From an uncultured archaeon A07HB70 (GTDB lineage Archaea; Halobacteriota; Halobacteria; Halobacteriales; Haloferacaceae), in NCBI GenBank assembly GCA_000496195.1, contig KI543181.1:204576-239645 (forward strand): DNA of 35,070 nucleotides, in the 5' to 3' direction. Position 1 is the stretch's first letter; every line of letters begins with the position of its first letter. The notes below the pieces were generated by a model that was not told the origin of the DNA, ran no database searches, and saw only the letters and a list, made by a program, of their open reading frames with translations. The position numbers were made by a program, and so were the translations under genes. Below are positions 1 through 7,896 of this stretch, in pieces.

Positions 1-1
1 C

Positions 2-157
2 TCCGGCGGCACGGTGCCGGCGGGCGACGTCGTCGAGGCGGTGACGGCGGAGTTCGGCGGCGGGGGCGGGGGGAGCGCGGCGTTCGCACAGGCCGGCGGG
101 ATGAGCGCCGACCCCGACGAGGTGGCGGCCTACCTGCGGGAGTCGCGGGCGAGATAG
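2..157 (+). CDS. C-terminal fragment, probably alanyl-tRNA synthetase (DHHA1-type tail); 5' end outside the window
   Basis: Frame 2 reads SGGTVPAGDVVEAVTAEFGGGGGGSAAFAQAGGMSADPDEVAAYLRESRAR*. The GGGGG..FAQ(A)GG motif resembles the DHHA1 C-terminus of AlaRS. Confidence 0.6.
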   Translation, partial: SGGTVPAGDVVEAVTAEFGGGGGGSAAFAQAGGMSADPDEVAAYLRESRAR

Positions 158-1356
158 GCGAGCGAGAGCAGTGCGACGAGCGCCGCGACGACGCCGAAGC
201 CGGGAGCGGCGCCGAAGGAGGGGAACTCTCCGTCGTCGGTGCTGACGGTGCCGGTGGTCGTTCCCGTGCCGGCGCCGGAGACGCCCTCGACGGTCACGCG
301 GTTGGAGGTCGTGCGGCCGCGCCGGGCGCGAACCTCCGTCTCGCCCGTCTCAGATACCGGCACGAGCGCCTCGCCGTCGCCGTCGGTCGTCGCGACCGCC
401 TCGCCGTCGACGAGAACCGTGACGTTCGCCGCGGGGTCGTCGTAGGCGTCGGTGACCGTCACGCGGGTCGACTCGCCGACGACGACGCGCTCGTTCGCGG
501 ACTCGAGGGACAGACTCGGGAGCCGGAAGAGCGCCACCTCGACGGTCCGGTCGGACTCGCCGACCGACGCCTCGCTGGTCGCGTCGGCGTAGCCCTCGCG
601 GGTCACCTCGACGCGGGCCTCGCTGTTGACCGGCACGGAGACGGTCGCTCGACCGGAGTCGTCGGTCCGGGCGGTCTTGTCGTCGACCCGGACCGTCGCG
701 CCGGAGATGGCCTCGCCGGCGCGCGGGTCACGAACGTCGACGGCGAGCACCGCGTCTGCGCGCTCCGCCTCGATCCGCCGCGTCACGTCGACGCCCGTCT
801 CCTCCGTTCGCTCGACGGTCAGGTAGCCGGTCTTCGTGAACCGGACGACGTAGCTGCCGGCCTCGATCTGCTCGGTCGTGAACTGGCCGTCGCCGTTCGT
901 CTGGCCGGCGGCGACCTCCCGCTCGGCGCCGTCGACGACGGCGACGCGGACATCCTCGACGGCGTCACCCTGCTGGTCGTTCACACGGTAGGTGAACTGT
1001 ACCGCGTCGGTCACCTCGACGGTGACCGAGTCGGTGTTCTCGCCGACGGTGCGCCGGAAGGGGAAGTTCCGCGTGTAGTCCGGGTGGTCGACGTCGAACG
1101 AGACGGTCGTCCCGACCGGCACGTCGACGAAGACCTTGCCGTTGCCGGCGGTGTCGGCGCTCGTCTGGCCGCTATCCCACGTCGCGGCCACGGCGGCGCC
1201 GGAGACGGGAGCTCCGTCCTCCGTCTCGACGGTCACGGTGACGGTCGTCGTGTCGCCGCCGGACTGGGCGACAGCCGGCGCACTCCCGGCGACGAGCGCC
1301 GCGACGAGGAGGGTGACGGTAGCCGCGATAGCCCGTCTGCTGGCTCGAACGGCCAT
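130..1356 (-). CDS. Secreted surface protein with repeated carboxypeptidase-regulatory/Ig-like domains and a PGF-CTERM sorting signal
   Basis: N-terminal signal peptide (RASRRAIAATVTLLVAALVAGSAPAVAQ), several 'V.V.D..G.PV.GA.V' beta-sandwich repeats, and C-terminal 'APGFGVVAALVALLSLAYLARDSRR', a typical PGF-CTERM tripartite signal. Confidence 0.85.
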   Translation of the reverse strand: MAVRASRRAIAATVTLLVAALVAGSAPAVAQSGGDTTTVTVTVETEDGAPVSGAAVAATWDSGQTSADTAGNGKVFVDVPVGTTVSFDVDHPDYTRNFPFRRTVGENTDSVTVEVTDAVQFTYRVNDQQGDAVEDVRVAVVDGAEREVAAGQTNGDGQFTTEQIEAGSYVVRFTKTGYLTVERTEETGVDVTRRIEAERADAVLAVDVRDPRAGEAISGATVRVDDKTARTDDSGRATVSVPVNSEARVEVTREGYADATSEASVGESDRTVEVALFRLPSLSLESANERVVVGESTRVTVTDAYDDPAANVTVLVDGEAVATTDGDGEALVPVSETGETEVRARRGRTTSNRVTVEGVSGAGTGTTTGTVSTDDGEFPSFGAAPGFGVVAALVALLSLAYLARDSRR

Positions 1357-1429
1357 AGTCGAGCTATTACTGTCGCGTGATATAAGCGTGTGGCGGAACG
1401 GTCTTGCCGTCGGGGACCGACCGATCAGT

Positions 1430-1977
1430 ATGGACCGATACGAGGGGTACGACGCCGTCGTCTTCGACCTCGACGGGACGGTCGTCCACCTCGACGTCGA
1501 CTGGGCGCGCGTCGACGAGGAGACAGCCGATATCCTCGAGTCTCACGGCTACCAGCCGACGGAGACGGCGTGGGGGGCGCTCGACGCGGCGGACGGCGAC
1601 GCCGCCGCGGCTGTCACGGCGCTGCTGGCCGACCACGAGCGCCGGGGCGCCGAGCGCTCGTGGCGCCTGCCAGCCGCCGACGACCTCCGGGCGCTCGCCG
1701 ACGCGGGCCGTCCCACCGCGGTCTGCTCGCTCAACTGTGAGGCCGCGGTCCGGGTCGCCCTGACGGAGCACGGCCTGACCGACGCCGCAGACGCCGTCGT
1801 CGGCCGCGACACCGTCGGGTCGCGCAAGCCCGACCCGGGCCGCTACTCGCGGCGCTCCGGCAGACCGGTGTCCCGCCGGAGCGTGCCCTGTTCGTCGGCG
1901 ACTCCGAGTCGGACGAGCTGACGGCGACCCGCGCCGGCGTCGACTTCGCTTACGCCTACCCCGTGACCCCGGCGTAG
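1430..1977 (+). pseudogene. HAD-superfamily hydrolase, frameshifted near 1838-1840
   Basis: MDRYEGYDAVVFDLDGTVVHLDVDW...VVGRDTVGSRKPDPG carries HAD motif I (DLDGT) and the KPDP motif. The -1-shifted frame continues PLLAALRQTGVPPERALFVGDSESDELTATRAGVDFAYAYPVTPA* (motif IV GDSESD). Confidence 0.85.
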
Positions 1978-2015
1978 CCCGGCGGCTTATGCCCGTCGCG
2001 CGCCTACTCCTGCCC

Positions 2016-2381
2016 GTGACAGACCGCGTCCCCGTCACCTACCACTGTCCGCGGTGCGGCGCCGTCGCGGAGCTCCAGCGCGACCCCTACCTCGCCGACC
2101 AGTCGGTGACGCCCTACCCGCTCGCCGGCTGGCACTACGTCGGGACCGACGAGGACTACGAGTCCGACGACGCGGACGGCGTCGTCCTCGCCTGCGGCGT
2201 CGACACCCGCGACGACGCCGACGGCTGTGGCGAGCCGTTCTACCTCTCGTTCGTCCGGTTCGAGGCGGGCCGGCGGGTTGACCCGGAGCCCGAGCCGGAG
2301 CACGTCGAACTGGCCGGCGAGGGGCCGCCGAGCCCGGAGGGGCCGGACGGCCCCGGCGGTCCCGGCTCGTTCCGCGGCTAA
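2016..2381 (+). CDS. Small zinc-ribbon-like haloarchaeal protein of unknown function
   Basis: GTG start gives MTDRVPVTYHCPRCGAVAELQRD...VLACGVDTRDDADGCGEPFYLSFVRF. CPRCG and C..(n)..CG pairs suggest a zinc ribbon. Acidic composition is typical of haloarchaeal coding sequence. Confidence 0.7.
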   Translation: MTDRVPVTYHCPRCGAVAELQRDPYLADQSVTPYPLAGWHYVGTDEDYESDDADGVVLACGVDTRDDADGCGEPFYLSFVRFEAGRRVDPEPEPEHVELAGEGPPSPEGPDGPGGPGSFRG

Positions 2382-2392
2382 CTCTCGCTCTC

Positions 2393-5317
2393 CTACCCCT
2401 TCACGTTACAGATCGGGAACGTCCGCGCCACCGTCTCGCCGATGCCCAGTTCGTCCGAGACGCGCACCACCTCGTCGACGTCCTTGTAGACGCCCGGCGC
2501 CTCCTCCGCGATCGTGGCGCCGCTCTCGGCGGCGACGTACACCTGCTGGCCCTCGCGCAGGTCGTCACGCACGTCCTCGCCCCAGAACTCCTGTTTCGCC
2601 TGCGTCCGGCTCATCAGGCGTCCGGCGCCGTGGGCCGTCGAGCCGAAGGTCAGGTCGAGCGACCGCGGCGCGCCCCGGAGGACGTAGCTCCCCGCGCCCA
2701 TGCTCCCCGGCACCAGCACCGGCTGTCCGACGTCGGCATGGGCGCCCGGCAGTTCGGGCCGGCCCGCCGGGAACGCCCGTGTCGCGCCCTTGCGGTGGAC
2801 GTACAGCGGCTTCGTCTCCCGGCCGACGGCGTCGGCGGCGGCGCAGGCGACGCCCTCGCCGTCCACCGGCACCGTGTGTTCCTCCAGCTTCGCGACGTTG
2901 TGTGCCACGTCGTACAGTAGTTCGACCGCCGTCGGGTCGGCGCCGAGGACGTCCGCGAACGTCTCGCGCACCCTGTGGGCGATGAGCTGACGGTTCACCC
3001 ACGCGAAGTTCGTCGCGGCGCACATCGCCCCGAAGTACTCGTCCGCGAGCCGCGACCCGGCGGGGGCGGCGGCGAGTTCCGTCTCCGGGAGCCGCTCGAG
3101 GAGGTCGGCGTGCTCCTGCTCGATCGCCCGCAGGTAGTTCGTACAGACCTGGTGGCCGAGGCCACGCGAGCCACAGTGGATCAGCACGACGACCTGGTCC
3201 TCCCGCAGGCCGTACGCCGCCGCGACCTCGGGACGGTAGACGTCGGTGACCCGTTCGACCTCGAGGAAGTGGTTGCCCGAGCCGAGGCTGCCGACCTGTG
3301 CGGCGCCGCGCTCCTTTGCCTCCCGCGAGACGGCGTCCGGGTCGGCGTCGACGCGCCGCCCCTCGTCCTCACAGTGCGCGAGGTCCGCCGCGGTCGCGTA
3401 CCCCTCGTCACGGGCCCACTCGACCCCGCGAGCCAGTATCTCGTCGACCGTCTCGACGTCCGTCTCGACGACACCGCCGCCGCCGAGGCCGGCGGGCACA
3501 CCCGCCGCGAGCGCCTCGACCAGCTCCTCCTCGCGCCCGCGGACGTCGTCGGCGTCGAGCGGCGTGGTCAGCAGCCTGACGCCGCAGTTCGAGACCACGA
3601 ATCCGTCCGCGACGAAGTTGTGTGCCTCGTGCTCGACACCGATGTCGTAGACTCGCTCCTTGCCGGCGTGTTCGACCGACACGACTGTCGCCTCGACCGT
3701 CATGTCGTCGCGGACGTCCACGTCGTCGACGAACTGTTCGTAGTCCGGAAAGTCTCTTGACGGACGAGGTCTCCCCTCGCGACCGCTCCAGACGCTACGC
3801 TCGATAAATCGGCGGTTGATATCGAACCGTCCGGCAATCTCCGACACGGGTGTCCCGCCATCTGCGAGCGCCCGCGCCTCGTCGGCTACCTCCGCTCGAC
3901 GCTCGATTACGCGCTCCTTCTGCCGCAGGTACTGGAGCGCAGCGACCGCCGACCGCTGTTTCTCCGTTCCGTACCGGTACCCGACGCGCTCGAAGAACCG
4001 GATCAGGTTCTGTGAGTCGTTCCTGATCCCGAGCCGCAGCCGCTCGCGGTCGGGGCCCGACGCCGCGTCGAACCGTTCGATCGAGTTCGTTTCGATTCCG
4101 ATGCTCTCCAGATACGCCCCGACCTCGCGGAGGAACTGCTCGCCGGCGTCGGCGACCGACCGTCTTCGGGTCTGTGAGACCGTTGGACAGTGGAGGTTCT
4201 TCGCGTGCTGCGCCGAGGGAGCGCTCATCTCCGCGCCGAAAAACGCCGAGAGATAGAGCGCACGCTGCCAGTCCGGAAGCCGGTCGAGACAGTCTGGCGT
4301 CGTGAATCCGCTCTCTACTTTCTTTCCTGTCGGTACGCCTATTTCGGCAAGCAGTCGCTTGAATCCACGCGCGCCGACACTGAGGCTGTACTCGGTGCGT
4401 GTGAACTCCGTCCCGTCGACCTCGTGGTCGCGTTCTCGCTCGTAGACCCGAGACGGGGTGAAGCCGAGCGCGACGATGTCCTCGCGGATCGCCTCCAGAT
4501 CCTCGGCGTCGCCGTAGAACCACGTCTGCTCGCCAGAGAACGACCCGTCGCCGGTGTGGAACCCGGCGAGCTTCAGTAGCCGGGCGAACGCGTCGTCGGT
4601 CGACTCGAGCGGTAGAAGATCGTTCTCCTTCAGGAACGAGATCAGCTGGGGGTCGGCGTCGTCGAGGTCGTCTTCGTCGACCACGACGAATCGCTCGGGT
4701 GATTCGTGGTCGATCCCGCGGAACGGACTCACGAGTACCCGGTCGCCGGCCGCTATCTCGTCGAGCTCTACCATGCCGTCTGGCGTTCGGAAGGGATGGT
4801 CGGCGGTCGCGCGGACAGTCCTGCCGCCCGCCGTCTTCACCTCGTACACGTCCGTGGGCGCGGATTCGGTTGCGAGCCGAATCGTCGACTGGCACTCTCC
4901 GTCCCCCTCTGCGGCGACGGTTGCCCGCTCGTCTCCGACGTCTGTCGTGAGTTCCACGATCGGAACCCGACGACCGAACTCCAGCCGGACGTCCGTGTCT
5001 GCGGGGAGGCAGTTGATGTCGTAGCCGATGGCCCCGGGCGAGATACAGCCGTCCTCTGCGTCGATACCCGCCACGCCGCCGATCGGGAAGCCGTAGCCCT
5101 GGTGGCCGTCGGGCAGGCACGCGGTGTACGCCGCGACCCCGGGGAGGTGCGCGGCGTCCTGCACCTGCGACAGCGTCCTGTCGTCGCCGATCTGCGCCAA
5201 GAGCGCCTCGCTCGCGAACACCCGCGCGGGCACCCGCATCTCGTCCGTCCGCGCTATCTCCCAGACGTACGGCTCTACGCGTGTCAGGGTCGTATCGCCG
5301 AACTCGCGGGTCGTCAT
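2393..5317 (-). CDS. rtcB: tRNA-splicing ligase RtcB precursor interrupted by an intein (974 aa precursor, about 499 aa exteins)
   Basis: Start MTTREFGDTTLTRVEPYVWEI; RtcB motifs PDGHQGYGFPIGGVAG, GAIGYDIN|CGVRLLTTPLD, GSLGSGNHFLEV, HCGSRGLGHQVC, DVAHNVAK, PGSMGAGSYVLRG, STAHGAGRLMSR. The track ORF extends to 5659, but the extra N-terminus is R-rich and overlaps archease. Confidence 0.95.
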   Translation of the reverse strand: MTTREFGDTTLTRVEPYVWEIARTDEMRVPARVFASEALLAQIGDDRTLSQVQDAAHLPGVAAYTACLPDGHQGYGFPIGGVAGIDAEDGCISPGAIGYDINCLPADTDVRLEFGRRVPIVELTTDVGDERATVAAEGDGECQSTIRLATESAPTDVYEVKTAGGRTVRATADHPFRTPDGMVELDEIAAGDRVLVSPFRGIDHESPERFVVVDEDDLDDADPQLISFLKENDLLPLESTDDAFARLLKLAGFHTGDGSFSGEQTWFYGDAEDLEAIREDIVALGFTPSRVYERERDHEVDGTEFTRTEYSLSVGARGFKRLLAEIGVPTGKKVESGFTTPDCLDRLPDWQRALYLSAFFGAEMSAPSAQHAKNLHCPTVSQTRRRSVADAGEQFLREVGAYLESIGIETNSIERFDAASGPDRERLRLGIRNDSQNLIRFFERVGYRYGTEKQRSAVAALQYLRQKERVIERRAEVADEARALADGGTPVSEIAGRFDINRRFIERSVWSGREGRPRPSRDFPDYEQFVDDVDVRDDMTVEATVVSVEHAGKERVYDIGVEHEAHNFVADGFVVSNCGVRLLTTPLDADDVRGREEELVEALAAGVPAGLGGGGVVETDVETVDEILARGVEWARDEGYATAADLAHCEDEGRRVDADPDAVSREAKERGAAQVGSLGSGNHFLEVERVTDVYRPEVAAAYGLREDQVVVLIHCGSRGLGHQVCTNYLRAIEQEHADLLERLPETELAAAPAGSRLADEYFGAMCAATNFAWVNRQLIAHRVRETFADVLGADPTAVELLYDVAHNVAKLEEHTVPVDGEGVACAAADAVGRETKPLYVHRKGATRAFPAGRPELPGAHADVGQPVLVPGSMGAGSYVLRGAPRSLDLTFGSTAHGAGRLMSRTQAKQEFWGEDVRDDLREGQQVYVAAESGATIAEEAPGVYKDVDEVVRVSDELGIGETVARTFPICNVKG
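3587..5011 (-). other. Intein with LAGLIDADG/DOD homing endonuclease in RtcB (475 aa)
   Basis: Begins CLPADTDVRLEFG after GYDIN and ends ...VYDIGVEHEAHNFVADGFVVSN before Cys of CGVRLL. Block B ATADHPFRT, block C LAGFHTGDG, block E LSAFFGAEM, block F/G EHAGKERVYDIGVEHEAHNFVADGFVVSN|C. The nucleotide composition is visibly less GC-rich than the exteins. Confidence 0.93.
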
Positions 5318-5355
5318 AGCAATCAGTGGACGACCGCCGGGTGAAACCCCTTCGG

Positions 5356-5778
5356 TCAGACGTCGAGGACGACGTACGCCCGCCAGCCGTCGGCTGTCCG
5401 TTCGACGGTCATCTCGGAGTAGGTGACGGCCTTCACCTCGCGGGCGGCGACGCCGTCGAGGGGCACGCCGCGGGCGCCGGCCTCGACGACCCACTCGCCC
5501 TCTGCCTCGCACACCGTCGCATCGCTGTCGGCGGGCAGGACCGACCGGACGTCGCGTTCGTAGATGAGCCGGTCGAGGTAGTCGAACAGCAGCGCCTCGC
5601 GGCGCTCGGCCCGGACGGTCAGGCTGAACCGCTCGCCACAGTCGGGGACGTCGTCGCACATCGCGGCGGTCATCCCGTCGGCGCAGGCCGCGAACGTCGC
5701 CCCGAGGTCAGTGCCGGTCGCCGCGATCGCGACGTCGGCGGTGTGGCCGCGGAGCGTGAACGACCCGGCGCGTGTCAT
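5356..5778 (-). CDS. Archease (RtcB activator)
   Basis: MTRAGSFTLRGHTADVAIAATGTDLGATFAACADGMTAAMCD...LLFDYLDRLIYERDV...EVKAVTYSEMTVERTADGWRAYVVLDV; archease signature, and directly upstream of rtcB. Confidence 0.92.
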   Translation of the reverse strand: MTRAGSFTLRGHTADVAIAATGTDLGATFAACADGMTAAMCDDVPDCGERFSLTVRAERREALLFDYLDRLIYERDVRSVLPADSDATVCEAEGEWVVEAGARGVPLDGVAAREVKAVTYSEMTVERTADGWRAYVVLDV

Positions 5779-5850
5779 CGGCTGCCGCCAGTCGTGTCCA
5801 TGCCGTAGACGCACGACCGGCGCGGGCTAAACGGTTCTGTGTCGACGGTG

Positions 5851-5866
5851 GAGTTATATTCTACAC
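5851..5866 (+). promoter_or_regulatory. Putative TATA box for the GNAT gene
   Basis: 'gagttatattctac' about 25-30 nt upstream of the GTG start, consistent with a leaderless haloarchaeal promoter. Confidence 0.45.
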
Positions 5867-5882
5867 CCGACTAACGCCGGTA

Positions 5883-6362
5883 GTGAGCGTCGAGGTCGAA
5901 ACGCGTGTCGACGGCCCGGGGTCGGCCGAACACGTCGACGAGGCGTGGGACCTGAAGGAGCAGATCAGGCGCGAGGAGAGCGTGCTCAGACAGCGCTGGC
6001 GATTCTTCCGCGACGCCTACTCCCGGTCGACCACTCACCTCCGCCTCGTCGACGGTGATATCGTCGGCTTCGCGTCGGCGCGCCGGGACGGCTACCTCCT
6101 CTTCCTCGCGGTCGCTCCGGAGGCCCGTAGCGAGGGCCACGGTCGCCGCCTCGTCGGGGCGGTCGCAGCCGACAACGGGACGATCACCTGTCACGCCCGG
6201 ACGACGAACGACGACGCACTGCGGTTCTACCGTCACCTCGGCTTCGAGGTGGTCCGCCGGGTCGACGGCTACTACGAGGACGGCGGCGACGCCTACTATC
6301 TCCGCCTCGGGGAGTCGGAGGGCGAGAGTCTCACCGAACGGCTCTCCGGCTTCTTCGGCTAG
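5883..6362 (+). CDS. GNAT-family N-acetyltransferase
   Basis: GTG start; LFLAVAPEARSEGHGRRLVGAVAAD and NDDALRFYRHLGFEVVRRVDGYYEDGGDAYYLRL are acetyl-CoA-binding/GNAT motifs. Confidence 0.85.
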   Translation: MSVEVETRVDGPGSAEHVDEAWDLKEQIRREESVLRQRWRFFRDAYSRSTTHLRLVDGDIVGFASARRDGYLLFLAVAPEARSEGHGRRLVGAVAADNGTITCHARTTNDDALRFYRHLGFEVVRRVDGYYEDGGDAYYLRLGESEGESLTERLSGFFG

Positions 6363-7249
6363 TCGGACGGCGAGAACCGCTGCTCACCGGTGATCACGGT
6401 GTCGACGAGGTGCGCCGGCGTCGCGTCGTACGCCGGGTTCTCGACGACCACCTCCTCGAGCGGCTCGAGGCTGACCTCCGCGGGCGGCCGGAACTCGTTC
6501 TCGAAGACGAACCCCTCCTCTATCACCTTCGCCGAGGAGCCGACGACGTCGAGCGGAACCCCTGCCTCCGCCGCGGCGGCGGCCAGCGGGAAGGTGCCGA
6601 CGCGGTTGTACAGCGTCCCCCGGACGATACAGTCCATCCCCACCATCGCCCGGTCGATATCCGTCTGCTCGAGCAGGTAGCCGGAGGCGCCGTCGACGCC
6701 GAGGTGGACCTCGACGCCCGCCGTCTCGGCCAGCCGCCGGGCGAGCTTCCGGCCGAGGTACCGCGGCCGCGCCTCCGTGACGTACACCGTCAGTTCGCGC
6801 TCGGGAACCGCGCGTTCCATCGCCGCGAGGAGCGTCGAGGAGTAGTCGTGCGTGAGCACCACCTCGCCGTCGTCGAACGTCTCCGCGGCGCTCGCGGCGG
6901 CCCGCCGTTTGCCGTTGTCGACGCGGTCGACCACCCGCTCGACCGCCGCCTCCGTCAGGCGGCGGGCCTCCGCCAGGTCGTCGGACTGCCCCACGACGGC
7001 GTCGACCACCTCGCGCTGCGTGGTGAACAGCGAGGCGTGTGAGGGGTTCGCCCGCCGGAGCGCGCCGGAGTTGCGCTCCAGGGCGCTCTCGTACTCGTCG
7101 AGACTGGTGAACTCCCGCTCGACCAGCTCCCTCAGCGCCCGCGCGGCCTTCACCGCGACGACCGAGGAGCTGTGAGTCTCCATCCGACGAATCTCCTCGA
7201 CCGTGTCGTCGATCCGTCCCATGGCAAGCCGATCCGACGGCGCCGACAT
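6359..7249 (-). CDS. eIF-2B alpha/beta/delta family protein (ribose-1,5-bisphosphate isomerase-like)
   Basis: VLTHDYSSTLLAAMERAV, VTEARPRYLGRKLARRLAE, GVDGASGYLLEQTDIDRAMVGMDCIVRGTLYNRVGTFPLA; IF-2B fold motifs. Confidence 0.85.
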   Translation of the reverse strand: MSAPSDRLAMGRIDDTVEEIRRMETHSSSVVAVKAARALRELVEREFTSLDEYESALERNSGALRRANPSHASLFTTQREVVDAVVGQSDDLAEARRLTEAAVERVVDRVDNGKRRAAASAAETFDDGEVVLTHDYSSTLLAAMERAVPERELTVYVTEARPRYLGRKLARRLAETAGVEVHLGVDGASGYLLEQTDIDRAMVGMDCIVRGTLYNRVGTFPLAAAAAEAGVPLDVVGSSAKVIEEGFVFENEFRPPAEVSLEPLEEVVVENPAYDATPAHLVDTVITGEQRFSPSD

Positions 7250-7261
7250 GGCTCTTCCGGG

Positions 7262-7495
7262 CTACGCCGCGGCGCGACGGGCGTAGAGGTACACCGGTAC
7301 CGCGACCAGTATCCAGACGACTGCGCCGACACGGACGGCGAAGGCTGCCCGCGCCTCCCACGTCGGGAGCGACGCGGTGAGCGCGAGGAGGCCGACGACC
7401 GGGGCTCCGACGAGGATCGTCGCCACGAACGTCACCTGCATCACCCAGCCGTAGTCGACGCCGTCCGGATCGACCTCCTCGACTGCCTCCCGCAC
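7262..7495 (-). CDS. Small two-TM haloarchaeal membrane protein (start uncertain; the ORF extends to 7555)
   Basis: MREAVEEVDPDGVDYGWVMQVTFVATILVGAPVVGLLALTASLPTWEARAAFAVRVGAVVWILVAVPVYLYARRAAA shows two hydrophobic helices. Alternative starts exist upstream. Confidence 0.65.
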   Translation of the reverse strand: MREAVEEVDPDGVDYGWVMQVTFVATILVGAPVVGLLALTASLPTWEARAAFAVRVGAVVWILVAVPVYLYARRAAA

Positions 7496-7605
7496 GGGCA
7501 GTTCTGGCCCGGCGTCGGCAAATCCGTTTCGCCGCCCGATCGAGACGAACCACAATCCGACCGGTTTCGTGCTGTCCCCTCGCAGTCCTGCGATTCGCTA
7601 AAGAC

Positions 7606-7641
7606 AGATTCATATACTTGCGGACCTAACGTGTCGTTAGG
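7606..7641 (+). promoter_or_regulatory. TATA box followed by perfect 7-bp dyad (candidate operator) of the hsp20-like/cdc48 operon
   Basis: 'attcatatact' (about 7608-7618), then CCTAACG(7625-7631)-TGT-CGTTAGG(7635-7641), which lies 25-30 nt downstream of the TATA and just upstream of the ATG at 7648. Confidence 0.6.
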
Positions 7642-7647
7642 ACACAC

Positions 7648-7896
7648 ATGGATTCCAGACAACACGCCGGCGAAAACGAGCAGCTCGTCCGGCGGTACGA
7701 CTACGACGACGGGTGGGCGGTCGCAGCCGACCTCGGTGTCGCCGGCGAGACGGTGGACGTCGACGTCGACGTCGTCGGCAGGACGGCCATCGTGGTCGTC
7801 GACGCCGGCAGCCGGGTGCGCGAGACGGAGCTCGAACTCCCCGGTGACGCCGACCAGGCCGACGTGAACAACGGCGTGCTCACCATCTACGGATGA
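7648..7896 (+). CDS. Small Hsp20/alpha-crystallin-like protein encoded directly upstream of the Cdc48-type ATPase
   Basis: 82 aa; ...[25 protein letters not shown] resembles the C-terminal part of an Hsp20 domain (ELELPxxVxxxxVxNGVLTI). Stop overlaps the next ATG (ATGA at 7893-7896). Confidence 0.75.
   Translation: MDSRQHAGENEQLVRRYDYDDGWAVAADLGVAGETVDVDVDVVGRTAIVVVDAGSRVRETELELPGDADQADVNNGVLTIYG

Noticed and set aside
5318-5659. N-terminal extension of the RtcB ORF
   Set aside because: R-rich, overlaps archease in another frame. MTTREFGDTTLTRVEP at 5317 is the sensible start.
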